From CAYGWP01 sp964353455 (GTDB lineage: Bacteria; Planctomycetota; Phycisphaerae; FEN-1346), in contig CAYGWP010000511.1 of NCBI GenBank assembly GCA_964353455.1, positions 1 through 15,054 on the forward strand: a DNA stretch of 15,054 nucleotides, read 5' to 3'. This document shows, piece after piece, positions 1 to 7,512 of the stretch. The stretch's first letter is position 1; each line of letters begins with the position of its first letter. The position numbers and the translations under genes were made by a program. The notes beneath the pieces were generated by a model that saw only the letters and a list, made by a program, of their open reading frames with translations, searched no databases and was not told the DNA's origin.

Positions 1-1307
1 ACGGGTTTCGGCGACGGCGTGGCTAGCGCTGGCTTTACCTCAACCGGTTGCGGCGCGGGGGGCTTGGGCGTCGCGGGCGGTGGACGGCCTGCCGACGGTG
101 TACCGGCAACCTGAGAGGGCGCGAGGGCGGGTCCGCCGACAACGGGCGCAGTGTGCGAGCGCGGCAACGGCGGCGCGGGAGCCGGAGAGGGTGCGGGAGG
201 CACGGGCGCGGCTGGCGCCTTGGCGTCCGGCGTCCTCTTCTCGGATGGCGTAACAGGCCCGGAGGTAGGAGTGCTCAACGCCCAGTACACGACAAAGCCT
301 ATGACCACGAAGGCCGCAAGGCTGATGCCGGCGGCCATGGCTCCGTAGCGGCGGACATCGGTGGCCTCTGGCGCCCCGGCCTCGGCCGGCGGGAGTTTCG
401 TCGGTGCCGCCTCCACCGGCAAGAGCGCAGCGCACGTCGCGGGACGCTTGCGCGGGTCTTTCTCCAAACCGGCCATCAAGGCATCCACAACCGCCCCGCC
501 GCGCTCGGGCCGGGCGGCAGGCACGTGCTCGATCTGGTGCGGAATCTCGCCGCGGTGGAAGGGCGGGTTGCCTGTCAGGCACTCGTACATGGTGGCGGCA
601 AGGCTATAGACGTCCTGGGCGGTGGCGGGAGCGTCGCCGCGCAACTGTTCGGGAGACATATACGGCAGCGTGCCGCTGGTCACCTTGCCCGTGGTGCGGG
701 TGTAGGAGTCGCGCATCTCGCGGGCTATGCCGAAGTCGGTGACGAGGGGCGTGCCGTCGGCGGCGATGAGGATATTGGAGGGCTTCAAGTCGCGGTGGAT
801 GACCTTCTTGGAGTGGGCGAAATCTATCGCCTCGGCGACGGGCCGGAAGAGGCGGAGGACCTCATCTTCGGGCAGCGTGCCGCGCTCAGAGAGAACTTCC
901 TCAAGCGTGCGGCCATCGACGTAGTCCATCACCAGGAAGACGCCGTCGGCCGTCTCCTCGAACGACCGCAGCGTGACGATGTGCGGGTGCGAGAGTTGCA
1001 TGGCCAGCAGGGCCTCTTGCTTGAGGTTCCTGACGGCCCGCGGGTTTCGGGCGAGGACGGCGGCAGGCATCTTGACGGCGACGGGGCGGTCGTCGAGTTT
1101 CCGGTCCGCGGCCAGATAGACCGTGCCCATCGCGCCGCGCCCCAGTTCGCGGATAATGCGGTATCGGCCGGCGAGGATCGTCTCGCCCTTCAGTGTGGGG
1201 GCGGAGTCGAGGGTGTCGCCCGCGTCGCGGCCCGCTGCGTCCTGCGCGCGCTGCGTCTCGCCGAGGTCCAGGTCGTCGAGGTCGTCGTTATGGTTAGCGC
1301 CGGGCAT
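1..1307 (-). CDS. Transmembrane Ser/Thr protein kinase (Pkn/Hanks type), 3' end outside window
   Basis: The frame stays open for 435 codons from the ATG at 1307 to the left edge, so the C-terminus is missing. The protein should phosphorylate Ser/Thr residues of partner proteins in the cytoplasm. The kinase domain spans about residues 48-290. It shows a glycine loop (GRGAMG), VAVK lysine K79, helix-C glutamate E98, HRDLKPSN with catalytic D173, DFG at 191-193, a Ser/Thr-rich activation loop (SYTRTTGKVTSGT) and SPE at 218-220. The kinase core therefore looks catalytically intact. A hydrophobic segment at about 323-343 predicts one membrane span. A Pro/Ala-rich stretch that would lie outside the membrane follows and runs off the edge, so any sensor domain is not visible. 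The N-terminal 40 residues are acidic. The start has only a weak ribosome site, but no better one is evident. It is closely similar to the kinase at 4906-7491 (shared YSLAAT.YECL...PPF.RG), which suggests paralogy. Confidence 0.93.
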   Translation of the reverse strand, partial: MPGANHNDDLDDLDLGETQRAQDAAGRDAGDTLDSAPTLKGETILAGRYRIIRELGRGAMGTVYLAADRKLDDRPVAVKMPAAVLARNPRAVRNLKQEALLAMQLSHPHIVTLRSFEETADGVFLVMDYVDGRTLEEVLSERGTLPEDEVLRLFRPVAEAIDFAHSKKVIHRDLKPSNILIAADGTPLVTDFGIAREMRDSYTRTTGKVTSGTLPYMSPEQLRGDAPATAQDVYSLAATMYECLTGNPPFHRGEIPHQIEHVPAARPERGGAVVDALMAGLEKDPRKRPATCAALLPVEAAPTKLPPAEAGAPEATDVRRYGAMAAGISLAAFVVIGFVVYWALSTPTSGPVTPSEKRTPDAKAPAAPVPPAPSPAPAPPLPRSHTAPVVGGPALAPSQVAGTPSAGRPPPATPKPPAPQPVEVKPALATPSPKP

Positions 1308-1334
1308 AGTTGGTCAAGCCCACCCCTCACCCTA

Positions 1335-1357
1335 CCCTCTCCCGCAAGGGGAGAGGG
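1335..1357. repeat. CCCTCTCCC/GGGAGAGGG palindromic element, copy 1
   Basis: A perfect 9-bp inverted repeat with a 5-base loop (GCAAG) lies between the coiled-coil gene and the kinase gene. The same arms recur at 4487-4509 and 7626-7648. CCCTCACCCTA precedes it, a form also seen before copy 3. It could act as an RNA hairpin or as an interspersed REP-like repeat; no U-run follows on either strand. Confidence 0.85.
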
Positions 1358-1380
1358 ATGAAACGGCCAGCCACGGCGAG

Positions 1381-1410
1381 ATTCTTCGGTCGCCGCGGCG
1401 ACCTCAGAAT
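1381..1410. repeat. Intergenic hairpin with ATTCT/AGAAT outer and GGTCGCC/GGCGACC inner arms
   Basis: This imperfect palindrome has a 5-bp outer stem (1381-1385 with 1406-1410), a 2x2 internal loop, then a perfect 7-bp inner stem (1388-1394 with 1397-1403) around a 2-base loop. It sits 16 bases past the stop codon of the coiled-coil gene in the transcription direction, so it may protect or end that mRNA. The inner arms match those of the hairpin at 12796-12813. It appears only once in the window. Confidence 0.7.
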
Positions 1411-1426
1411 GACAGACTCACGCCGG

Positions 1427-2041
1427 CTATTCGTACTCGGTCTCAAGTTGCTTCAGGCGGTCCTGGGTTTCCTTCGAGAGGCCGGGGGCGGACTTCTCCT
1501 TGTCGGTCCCCTCCATCTCGCCCAGGCGCTGGTCGATGTCAATCGCCTCGCGCTCTTCCTCCTTGAACGTCTCCTTCATCATATCGCGGGTGGCGCGAGA
1601 CTGGGTTTCGAGGACCTCGAACTCCTCCTGCGCCTCGATGGCCACGGTATCGACCTCATCCTCGCTGGCCCCGCGTTCGCGCGCGGCCTTGATCTCGCCG
1701 ATCTTCGACAGCACCGCCGAGACCTGCCGGATGTTGCGCGAGATGATCCGGTGCCGCTCAAGGACGCGGTCGATCTCCTCGAAGGTCCGCTCGATCTCCT
1801 CAGCAATGACCTTGCGTGCAGAGCCTTTGGTCTTCTCGAACTCCTCTTTCTTCTTGAGCGCCCGCGTCTCAAGGCCGTGTATCTCCTCCTTGATTTCCTC
1901 CTCGCGGTCGTGGTTGGCGGCCTTGGCCCCGATGAGTCGGGCCTTGAGGTCCTCAAGGCGCTTGACGTCCGAAAGCCCCAGGCCCACCTTCTCGGCCAGG
2001 CGGCTGATGACGCTGCGAAGTCCCGCTGGAATCTCGGCCAT
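1427..2041 (-). CDS. Charged coiled-coil protein of unknown family (204 aa)
   Basis: I do not recognise a named family. The 204-residue product is almost entirely predicted helix, rich in Glu, Lys and Arg. It has a long helical hairpin-like stretch (about 25-105), a second helical region (about 106-165) and an acidic, less ordered tail ending LKQLETEYE. There is no signal peptide, membrane span or cysteine. The first 22 residues (MAEIPAGLRSVISRLAEKVG) could form an amphipathic helix. Size and layout recall ESCRT-III/PspA-type membrane-remodelling proteins, but this is an architectural resemblance, not a sequence match. The ATG lies 3 bases after the protease stop codon, and a GGGAGAGG ribosome site lies inside the protease gene's end. 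The two are therefore almost certainly co-transcribed and probably translationally coupled. Confidence 0.85.
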   Translation of the reverse strand: MAEIPAGLRSVISRLAEKVGLGLSDVKRLEDLKARLIGAKAANHDREEEIKEEIHGLETRALKKKEEFEKTKGSARKVIAEEIERTFEEIDRVLERHRIISRNIRQVSAVLSKIGEIKAARERGASEDEVDTVAIEAQEEFEVLETQSRATRDMMKETFKEEEREAIDIDQRLGEMEGTDKEKSAPGLSKETQDRLKQLETEYE

Positions 2042-2044
2042 GTG

Positions 2045-4441
2045 TTATTCCTCTCCCTCTTTGAGGCGGCTCGCAAGCCGCTTCGTGACCACGCCCGTTG
2101 CATAGACCTGTGCGGCCCCAAATATGATGCCGCCTATGGTAATCGGAGTGCCGTTCACTCCCAACTGTAAAAGTTGCGGGACCACGGCTGCGGCGGCGGC
2201 AACCGCCACGCCGCCGGCGCACGTGCGGGCCACCTTCGAGGCCGTGCTGGGACCGGCGATGCGTATGCCGCCCTCGCCCATGCGCTTGTCGATCGCCAGG
2301 TGTCCGTCGCGCGTCCGGTAGATGCGGTATCCGCCGCGCCCCTGCATTGCCGCAAAGGCGTCGCGGATGGCGCTGCGGCGGTAGCCGGTCTCGCGCTTGA
2401 CGAGTTCCAGGTGCACGTTGCCGCCGTAGTGCGAATCCAGAAGGGCATCGACCTCGGTCTTGATGACCGAGATGCGGTGCTGCCGGGTCTCGGGCACAAG
2501 GCGGTCGAGGAAATCGGCCAGGCTCACGCGGTCGGCAAAGCGCGGCGGCTTACGGACCTGCCATCCGCCCTCCCCTTCGGGCGACGAGCAGACCACCCAA
2601 TGGTCGCCCCCCGCCACGCCGCGCACCGCGCTTTCCCACGCCACGGGCGCGGCCAGCGTGTAGAACGTAAAACGCGGGGCGGCGATGCTCTCGGCCTGCC
2701 GCCACTTCTCGTAGAGCGACCTCGCGAGGTCCACGAGTTCCGCGCTAGGAGTCGGCACGGCGGGGGCTTTGTCTTTCGCCATCACCAGCGGCGTGATGTG
2801 GGCCGCAACCACGTGCACGTCGGCCGAGAGGCCGCGGACGGTATAGACCCGCATCGCGCTGGTGGCGGCAAGTCGCTCCTGGAAATCTGCCGCCCACTTC
2901 AGGCCCGCCGGCACTCCCGCCCGGCCGCGCAGGGCCGAGAGCAGCCGGTCCGTCAGGTCCGCCGGCGGCGAGACATTGCGGATCTTCGGCTCGAACGGCA
3001 GATACGACCAGAACTTCGGGGGATTCACCTCCGGGAACGGCTGCCCCGTGGCGGTCGTCATGTTCTCATCAATGGCCGCAAGGAACCGCTGCTTGTGTGC
3101 TGCGGCGGCCGAGACGGCAGCGCGGAATTCATCCGGCCAGTCGCCCTGCGCGGGAAAGTACGCGGCCGCCTGCGCATCGGGGCTCCACGTGAAACCCATC
3201 CCTGCGAAGCGGCGGCGGTTCGCGGGCGTGTCTTCCATGATGCGGTCCGGGGCGTCGGGCGCGGCGAGGACGGCCGTGCCTGCGGGGAGGAGGCGGCCTT
3301 CCAGGTCGCGGGCGGGCTTGGCGAGGCGACGGACCAACTTGTCGATGTCGCCGCCCGACTCGGCGTGCGCGGCCGACGGCCCGACGAGCGGCCCCGTGAA
3401 CGCCTCGACGGCGTACTTCTCGACATAAGCATACGGCATGAGCGCGTGGCCCGGGGCCTCGGGGCAGTCGGTCGCCCAGGCGTCGCCCCAACTGTTGCGG
3501 ACGATGAAGTACCCTCCGCCGGGCACGTCGGCGTCATCGACGAACCCGACGATGCACCAGGCGTGGCCGACGGGCTGCGGCGTCTCGCCGGGCAGCGGCA
3601 TGGTGATCTTGCCGGTCCGGTTCGTCTCGGCCGACTGGTGCCAACTGGCGAAGACGGCCGTTGCGAAGACGACCGGCATTCCGGGGGCCTCGCCGTCGCC
3701 GGCCAGGGCATGCTTGTATTGATCGACATACGAGGGTTCGACCGTGCGGGCCTCGGGCATCCGGAACTGGCGGGCCTCATCGACCGCGCCGTCGGGAGGC
3801 GGACCTTGAGACTCGTTCCCCGTAACGTTCCGCGGATTATAGGGCCACGTGCCCGCCTGGCAGATGCCGTACTCGTTGAACGCGGCCATCGCCGTATGGA
3901 CATACGACCCCGGCCCCTGGACGCCGTCCAACTCCTTGCTCGCCCAGTACAGGAACTGCTCGGAGAGGGCCGCGCCGGGCCCGGCCAGAAATTCCCGCAG
4001 GGCCGTCGAGGCGAAGGCGGTGCACGTCGGCCGCTCGCCCTGGTTCTTGACGGGCGGGAGTTGATGCATGAGGCGGGCCGCCGCCGGGAGCGCCGGGCGC
4101 TTGCCGGCCCCAGGGGCGGGGCGGCGGCGGGCGGGCAACTCCGCGGCGCGCGCAAGCGCCCCCAGGACCTCGGCGTCAATCAGGCACCCCAGCGGACCGC
4201 CCGGCCGGGGGGCGGCGAGCGCGGCAAACCGCGGACCGAGGATCGTCGAGGCCGTCCGGTGCATCGTGCCGGCTGCGCCCGACGGGAACGGCAGGGCCTT
4301 CTCAAGGAGCGCCGGCTCGGCCGCCGCAACCAGGGCCACATATTCCTCGATGCTCTCGATCCAGAGCGACCGGAGGCGCTCGCGGACGGCCGGCGGAAAC
4401 GCCGCCATCCGCTCAAGCGGCGTGTGACCTTCGATTCTCAT
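2045..4441 (-). CDS. Papain-like (C1 family) cysteine protease with C-terminal hydrophobic hairpin
   Basis: The 798-residue protein should be an active cysteine protease. The C1 catalytic set is complete: Gln134 and Cys140 in KNQGERPTCTAFA, His293 in VGHAWCIVGF, and Asn316 in VRNSWG. There is no signal peptide, so the protease domain is probably cytoplasmic, which is unusual for this mostly secreted family. The N-terminal ~120 residues could be a propeptide-like or docking region. Residues 350-730 match nothing I recognise; near the end, a stretch around RETGYRRSAIRDAF resembles a winged-helix. Residues about 743-785 form two hydrophobic segments split by a short turn, followed by a basic tail, which suggests a membrane hairpin anchor. 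I chose the ATG at 4441 over an in-frame ATG at 4486 because AGGAGG lies 7 bases upstream, and the longer version would translate a palindromic repeat region. The coiled-coil gene follows after 3 bases. Confidence 0.92.
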   Translation of the reverse strand: MRIEGHTPLERMAAFPPAVRERLRSLWIESIEEYVALVAAAEPALLEKALPFPSGAAGTMHRTASTILGPRFAALAAPRPGGPLGCLIDAEVLGALARAAELPARRRPAPGAGKRPALPAAARLMHQLPPVKNQGERPTCTAFASTALREFLAGPGAALSEQFLYWASKELDGVQGPGSYVHTAMAAFNEYGICQAGTWPYNPRNVTGNESQGPPPDGAVDEARQFRMPEARTVEPSYVDQYKHALAGDGEAPGMPVVFATAVFASWHQSAETNRTGKITMPLPGETPQPVGHAWCIVGFVDDADVPGGGYFIVRNSWGDAWATDCPEAPGHALMPYAYVEKYAVEAFTGPLVGPSAAHAESGGDIDKLVRRLAKPARDLEGRLLPAGTAVLAAPDAPDRIMEDTPANRRRFAGMGFTWSPDAQAAAYFPAQGDWPDEFRAAVSAAAAHKQRFLAAIDENMTTATGQPFPEVNPPKFWSYLPFEPKIRNVSPPADLTDRLLSALRGRAGVPAGLKWAADFQERLAATSAMRVYTVRGLSADVHVVAAHITPLVMAKDKAPAVPTPSAELVDLARSLYEKWRQAESIAAPRFTFYTLAAPVAWESAVRGVAGGDHWVVCSSPEGEGGWQVRKPPRFADRVSLADFLDRLVPETRQHRISVIKTEVDALLDSHYGGNVHLELVKRETGYRRSAIRDAFAAMQGRGGYRIYRTRDGHLAIDKRMGEGGIRIAGPSTASKVARTCAGGVAVAAAAAVVPQLLQLGVNGTPITIGGIIFGAAQVYATGVVTKRLASRLKEGEE

Positions 4442-4448
4442 CGTGCGG

Positions 4449-4454
4449 CCTCCT
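4449..4454 (-). promoter_or_regulatory. Ribosome binding site fixing the protease start
   Basis: AGGAGG on the minus strand sits 7 bases before the ATG at 4441. It is the best-matched ribosome site near this gene and decides against the in-frame ATG 45 bases upstream. Confidence 0.8.
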
Positions 4455-4486
4455 GCGGTCCCGCGCCTCGGCGCGGCACCGTCCAC

Positions 4487-4509
4487 CCCTCTCCCGCAAG
4501 GGGAGAGGG
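4487..4509. repeat. CCCTCTCCC/GGGAGAGGG palindromic element, copy 2
   Basis: The arms and the GCAAG loop are the same as in copy 1 at 1335-1357. It lies in the 125-base gap between the small gene and the protease gene, next to the longer palindrome at 4529-4556. Confidence 0.85.
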
Positions 4510-4528
4510 TTAACGCCGCTGCGGCGCC

Positions 4529-4556
4529 GCGCGGCGGGTCTCCCGACCCGCCGCGC
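4529..4556. repeat. 12-bp-stem palindrome GCGCGGCGGGTC/GACCCGCCGCGC, copy A
   Basis: A perfect 12-bp inverted repeat with loop TCCC. It starts about ten bases downstream of the small gene's stop codon at 4567. An identical palindrome in opposite orientation (loop GGGA) is at 7513-7540. Such a stable stem may end or attenuate transcription between the small gene and the protease gene, but no U-run follows. Confidence 0.85.
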
Positions 4557-4566
4557 AGATGTCAAA

Positions 4567-4890
4567 CTACTGAATGCCGAACCGCCGCTTCTGCTCGTCC
4601 GTCAGGAGCGCCCCGTCGGGCGGGCGGCCGGCGTCGGGCTTCTCGAGGGCGGCGGCGCGCTCGCGGCCGACGGCCGACCGCAGCAATTCAAGCATCCGCG
4701 CGAGGCCCGGCTCGCCGAGTTCCAGAAGTCTCCGCAGCCCCTCTCGCCCCTCGGGCGTGGAGGCAAGGGCCAGGGCCTGCTCGGCCGTGCCGACCCACTG
4801 CCCCGCGAGTCGCTCGAGGGACGCGGCATCGAGGCCCACGACGTCGGCAAGCGGATGGTCCCGGCCCGGCTTTTCGCTCTTCGCTCCCAC
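4567..4890 (-). CDS. Small helical protein of unknown function (107 aa, GTG start)
   Basis: I do not recognise this family. The 107-residue product is Leu/Glu/Ala-rich and predicted mostly helical, with no cysteines, signal peptide or membrane span, so it is likely cytoplasmic. It ends in LTDEQKRRFGIQ. The case for a real gene is strong G/C bias at third codon positions, a plausible AAGGA ribosome site 8 bases before the GTG at 4890, and its place 15 bases after the stop codon of the beta-helix kinase. A nearby ATG at 4898 is out of frame and opens a reading frame with poor codon bias. Co-transcription suggests it serves the kinase, perhaps as a small partner or substrate, but nothing in the sequence proves this. 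Confidence 0.72.
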   Translation of the reverse strand: MGAKSEKPGRDHPLADVVGLDAASLERLAGQWVGTAEQALALASTPEGREGLRRLLELGEPGLARMLELLRSAVGRERAAALEKPDAGRPPDGALLTDEQKRRFGIQ

Positions 4891-4905
4891 GGCGGCATCC
4901 TTAAG

Positions 4906-7491
4906 TTATTGCTGCTGAATCTGTCCCACCGGGTTCCCGGCGGCGGTGTTGTCGGCGGCGATACTGGGCGAAGCGCCGCGCCAGAACTCGATGCCGTACC
5001 GTCCGTTTGAGTTGCACTTGTTGCGGCGGAGGGCCGGCGCCGTGCCGTCGCCCGATGCCGCGATGCCGCACGACTTGTTATTGCTGCATGTGTTCCCATC
5101 GGCCGTGCCGCCGGCCCCCTGGGCGAAGCAGATGCCGTGCTGCTCGTTGCCGGAGCAGACGTTGTCCTTCAGGGTCGGCGCGGTGCCGGCGTCGAGGACG
5201 AGGATGCCTGTATCCTTATTTTTGTCGCAGGTGCTGCCCTGTGCGATGCCTGCGGCGCCCTCGCCGAAATAGATGCCGCACTTCAAGTTCTCGGTGCAGA
5301 CGTTGCTCACGAGGCTGGGCGCGGCCCCGGCGCCGGTCACGGCGATGCCGGACCACTGGTTGGCCTTGCAGGTGTTCCCCTGGGCGGTGCCGCCGGCGCG
5401 TTTGCCGTAGGCGATGCCGTGATGTCCTGAGCCGACGGCGATGTTGTCGTTGATGATGGGCGTGGCATCGTCGCCGACGCGGATGCCGTCAAGCGCGCTC
5501 CCCTCCACGAGGCACTCGTGGATGAGGGGGCTGCACGCGCCCGTGATTGAGATGCCGCAGCCTGCGGCGGAGGCGATGCGGCACCGGAAGACTTCAACGG
5601 TGCTCGATACGATTTGGAGCGGGGACGGCCGCGCGGCGGCGCCCGATGCGCCCGCGCCGGCGTGCTGGAGCGTGAGGCCCGTCACGAGTCCGGACGAGCA
5701 GTTCCTCACGAGGAGGACGTCGGCCCGCGAGCCGTCCGAGCGGATGGTGACGCGGTCGTACCCTTCGCCGATGAGCCGCACGCCGTCCTTAAGTATAAGC
5801 GATTCGTCATAAGTTCCGGCATTGATGCGTACGGCGTCGCCGGGGCGGGCGGCATCTATGGCCGCCTGTATGGTCCGGTACTCGCCGGGCACGGCGAGTT
5901 CGGCCGGCCCCAGCAGGGCCTTGACGCGGGCCTGCATCCGGAGGGCCTCGGCGTGGGCCGGGTCGAGGCGGAGGATTTCGTCGATGGCCTTCATGGCGGC
6001 CTCGGCCTTCTCGCGGCCGTCGTTGGCCTTGGCGGCGGCCAGGAGTTTCCCGATCGTGATGCGCCGGTCCGCGGCGTCGCGCATCCGGCGGGCCTCCGCG
6101 TTGGCCGGGTCAACCTTGAGGAGTTCATCGAGTTTGGCGACGGCGGCGGCATCGTCCTTTTCGGACTTGGCGGCCGCCAGGAGTTGTGCGATTTTCTCTT
6201 CGCGTTTCTCGGCCGGGGACTCCTGCTTGGCGACTTCGCGGACCGGGGCGGCCTGCTCGCGGCGCTTGGCGTCGCCGGCGCCGCTGGACAGAAGGCCCTG
6301 GATGGCGGGCCATGCCACGAAGTAGATGCCGCAGGCCGCGCCGCCCAAGACCAGGACAAGCAGCACAAGGACGACCGGCCGGAGGGCGCGGCGTCTCGGC
6401 GCCTCTGGGGCGGCGGAAGACGAAACGGCCGCGTCGGTCAGCGGCAAGCGCGGCGGCTCCGGCTCAAGCGGCATATCGACCGGCACCACGGGCGCCGTGA
6501 CGGCAGCGATCTCGTCGGGCGTCTCGACGACTTCCACGGGCGGCGGGGCCGACGCCAGAAGCCCCACGAGGTCCGCGGCGGAGCGCGGCCGGCGCTCGGG
6601 CGTCTTCGCCAGCGCCCGGTGCAGGGCCGCGTTCATGTGGTCCGCGAGGCCCTGAATGGGGGGCGGCTCGGCATGGAGCAACTGATGCCCGATCGCCCCG
6701 CGGTAGAACGGCGGGTGCCCGGCAAGGCACTCATACAGGGTGGCCGCAAGGGAGTAGATGTCTGACGCCGGCGTCGGGTCCTTGCCGGAGTATTGCTCAG
6801 GCGACATATAAAGAAGGGTTCCGGTGGTCTCGCGGCCGGTTACGCGGGTGACCGAGTCCTTGAGTTCGCGGGCGATGCCGAAGTCGAGGACCTTGGCCGT
6901 GCCGTCGGACGCGACCATGATGTTGGAGGGTTTGACGTCGCGGTGGAGGACCGGCGGCCGCAGGTCGTGTGCGTAGTCGAGTGCGGCGGCCACATGGCGG
7001 GCGATCGGCTCCAGCATCTCCCACGGGAGACGGCGGCCGGGCTGCGCGGCCAGGATCGCCTCGAGCGTGCAGCCGGAGATGAACTCCATCACGAGGAACT
7101 TCGTGTCGGCGTCGGCGTGAAAATCGTGGAGGCGGCAGACGTGCGGGTGCGCGAGGCGCAGGCTGATGGCCGCCTCGCGCTTGAGGCCCGCGACGCTCGG
7201 CTGGTTCCGCGCAAGGACCATCGGCAGGACCTTGACGGCGACCGCGATGCCGAGTTCGCCGTCCTCGGCCTTCCAGACCTCGCCCATGCCGCCGGAGCCG
7301 GCCTTCTCGACGATCTTGTACCGGCCGGCCAGGACCGTGCCGGGCCCGATGGGCTCAGCGACAACGGTGTCGCCGTCGAGCGATTCGCCGCCGGTCGCCC
7401 GCCGCGGGGTCTGCGTGCTGAGGTCCGCCCCGCACGCGGTGCAGAACCGCACGCCGTCCGAGTTTTCCTGTCCGCACTTGCCGCAGAACAT
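4906..7491 (-). CDS. Zinc-ribbon Ser/Thr kinase with extracytoplasmic right-handed beta-helix
   Basis: This 861-residue membrane kinase has five visible parts. A zinc ribbon opens the protein (C3, C6, C17, C20). The kinase domain spans about 57-315: glycine loop GSGGMG, K87, E106, HRDVKPSN with D185, DFG at 203-205, and activation loop VTRVTGRETTGT. A proline-rich linker leads to one membrane span (about 370-393). Outside lie two TPR-like helical repeats with a shared LLAAAK and DP.(N/H)AEA.R pattern (about 430-525). The C-terminus is a parallel beta-helix (about 530-855) that starts with a TIQAAIDAARPGDAV motif typical of pectate-lyase-like folds. The kinase residues are all present, so it should be active; the helix probably binds a glycan or wall polymer. 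I chose the ATG at 7491 because the zinc ribbon starts there; an in-frame upstream ATG would translate a palindrome. The small gene follows after 15 bases. Confidence 0.94.
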   Translation of the reverse strand: MFCGKCGQENSDGVRFCTACGADLSTQTPRRATGGESLDGDTVVAEPIGPGTVLAGRYKIVEKAGSGGMGEVWKAEDGELGIAVAVKVLPMVLARNQPSVAGLKREAAISLRLAHPHVCRLHDFHADADTKFLVMEFISGCTLEAILAAQPGRRLPWEMLEPIARHVAAALDYAHDLRPPVLHRDVKPSNIMVASDGTAKVLDFGIARELKDSVTRVTGRETTGTLLYMSPEQYSGKDPTPASDIYSLAATLYECLAGHPPFYRGAIGHQLLHAEPPPIQGLADHMNAALHRALAKTPERRPRSAADLVGLLASAPPPVEVVETPDEIAAVTAPVVPVDMPLEPEPPRLPLTDAAVSSSAAPEAPRRRALRPVVLVLLVLVLGGAACGIYFVAWPAIQGLLSSGAGDAKRREQAAPVREVAKQESPAEKREEKIAQLLAAAKSEKDDAAAVAKLDELLKVDPANAEARRMRDAADRRITIGKLLAAAKANDGREKAEAAMKAIDEILRLDPAHAEALRMQARVKALLGPAELAVPGEYRTIQAAIDAARPGDAVRINAGTYDESLILKDGVRLIGEGYDRVTIRSDGSRADVLLVRNCSSGLVTGLTLQHAGAGASGAAARPSPLQIVSSTVEVFRCRIASAAGCGISITGACSPLIHECLVEGSALDGIRVGDDATPIINDNIAVGSGHHGIAYGKRAGGTAQGNTCKANQWSGIAVTGAGAAPSLVSNVCTENLKCGIYFGEGAAGIAQGSTCDKNKDTGILVLDAGTAPTLKDNVCSGNEQHGICFAQGAGGTADGNTCSNNKSCGIAASGDGTAPALRRNKCNSNGRYGIEFWRGASPSIAADNTAAGNPVGQIQQQ

Positions 7492-7512
7492 CAGTTGTCG
7501 GCCCTTACCCCG

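Noticed and set aside
48..1361. Plus-strand open frame (437 codons) opposite the left-edge kinase
   Set aside because: The minus strand encodes every kinase motif. The plus-strand product is Arg/Gly-rich without motifs and runs into a palindromic repeat.
4442..4486. Upstream ATG extension of the protease gene
   Set aside because: The ATG at 4486 abuts the CCCTCTCCC palindrome and has no ribosome site, while AGGAGG precedes the ATG at 4441.
2174..4513. Long plus-strand open frame (779 codons) opposite the protease gene
   Set aside because: It is a mirror of high-GC codon bias on the other strand. It has no recognisable domain, is rich in Arg/Gly/Ala, and overlaps a gene with a complete catalytic set.
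4942..5439. Tandem DNA repeat or CRISPR-like array
   Set aside because: The periodicity of about 70 bases reflects protein beta-helix turns inside an intact gene; the DNA units are diverged and there are no spacers.
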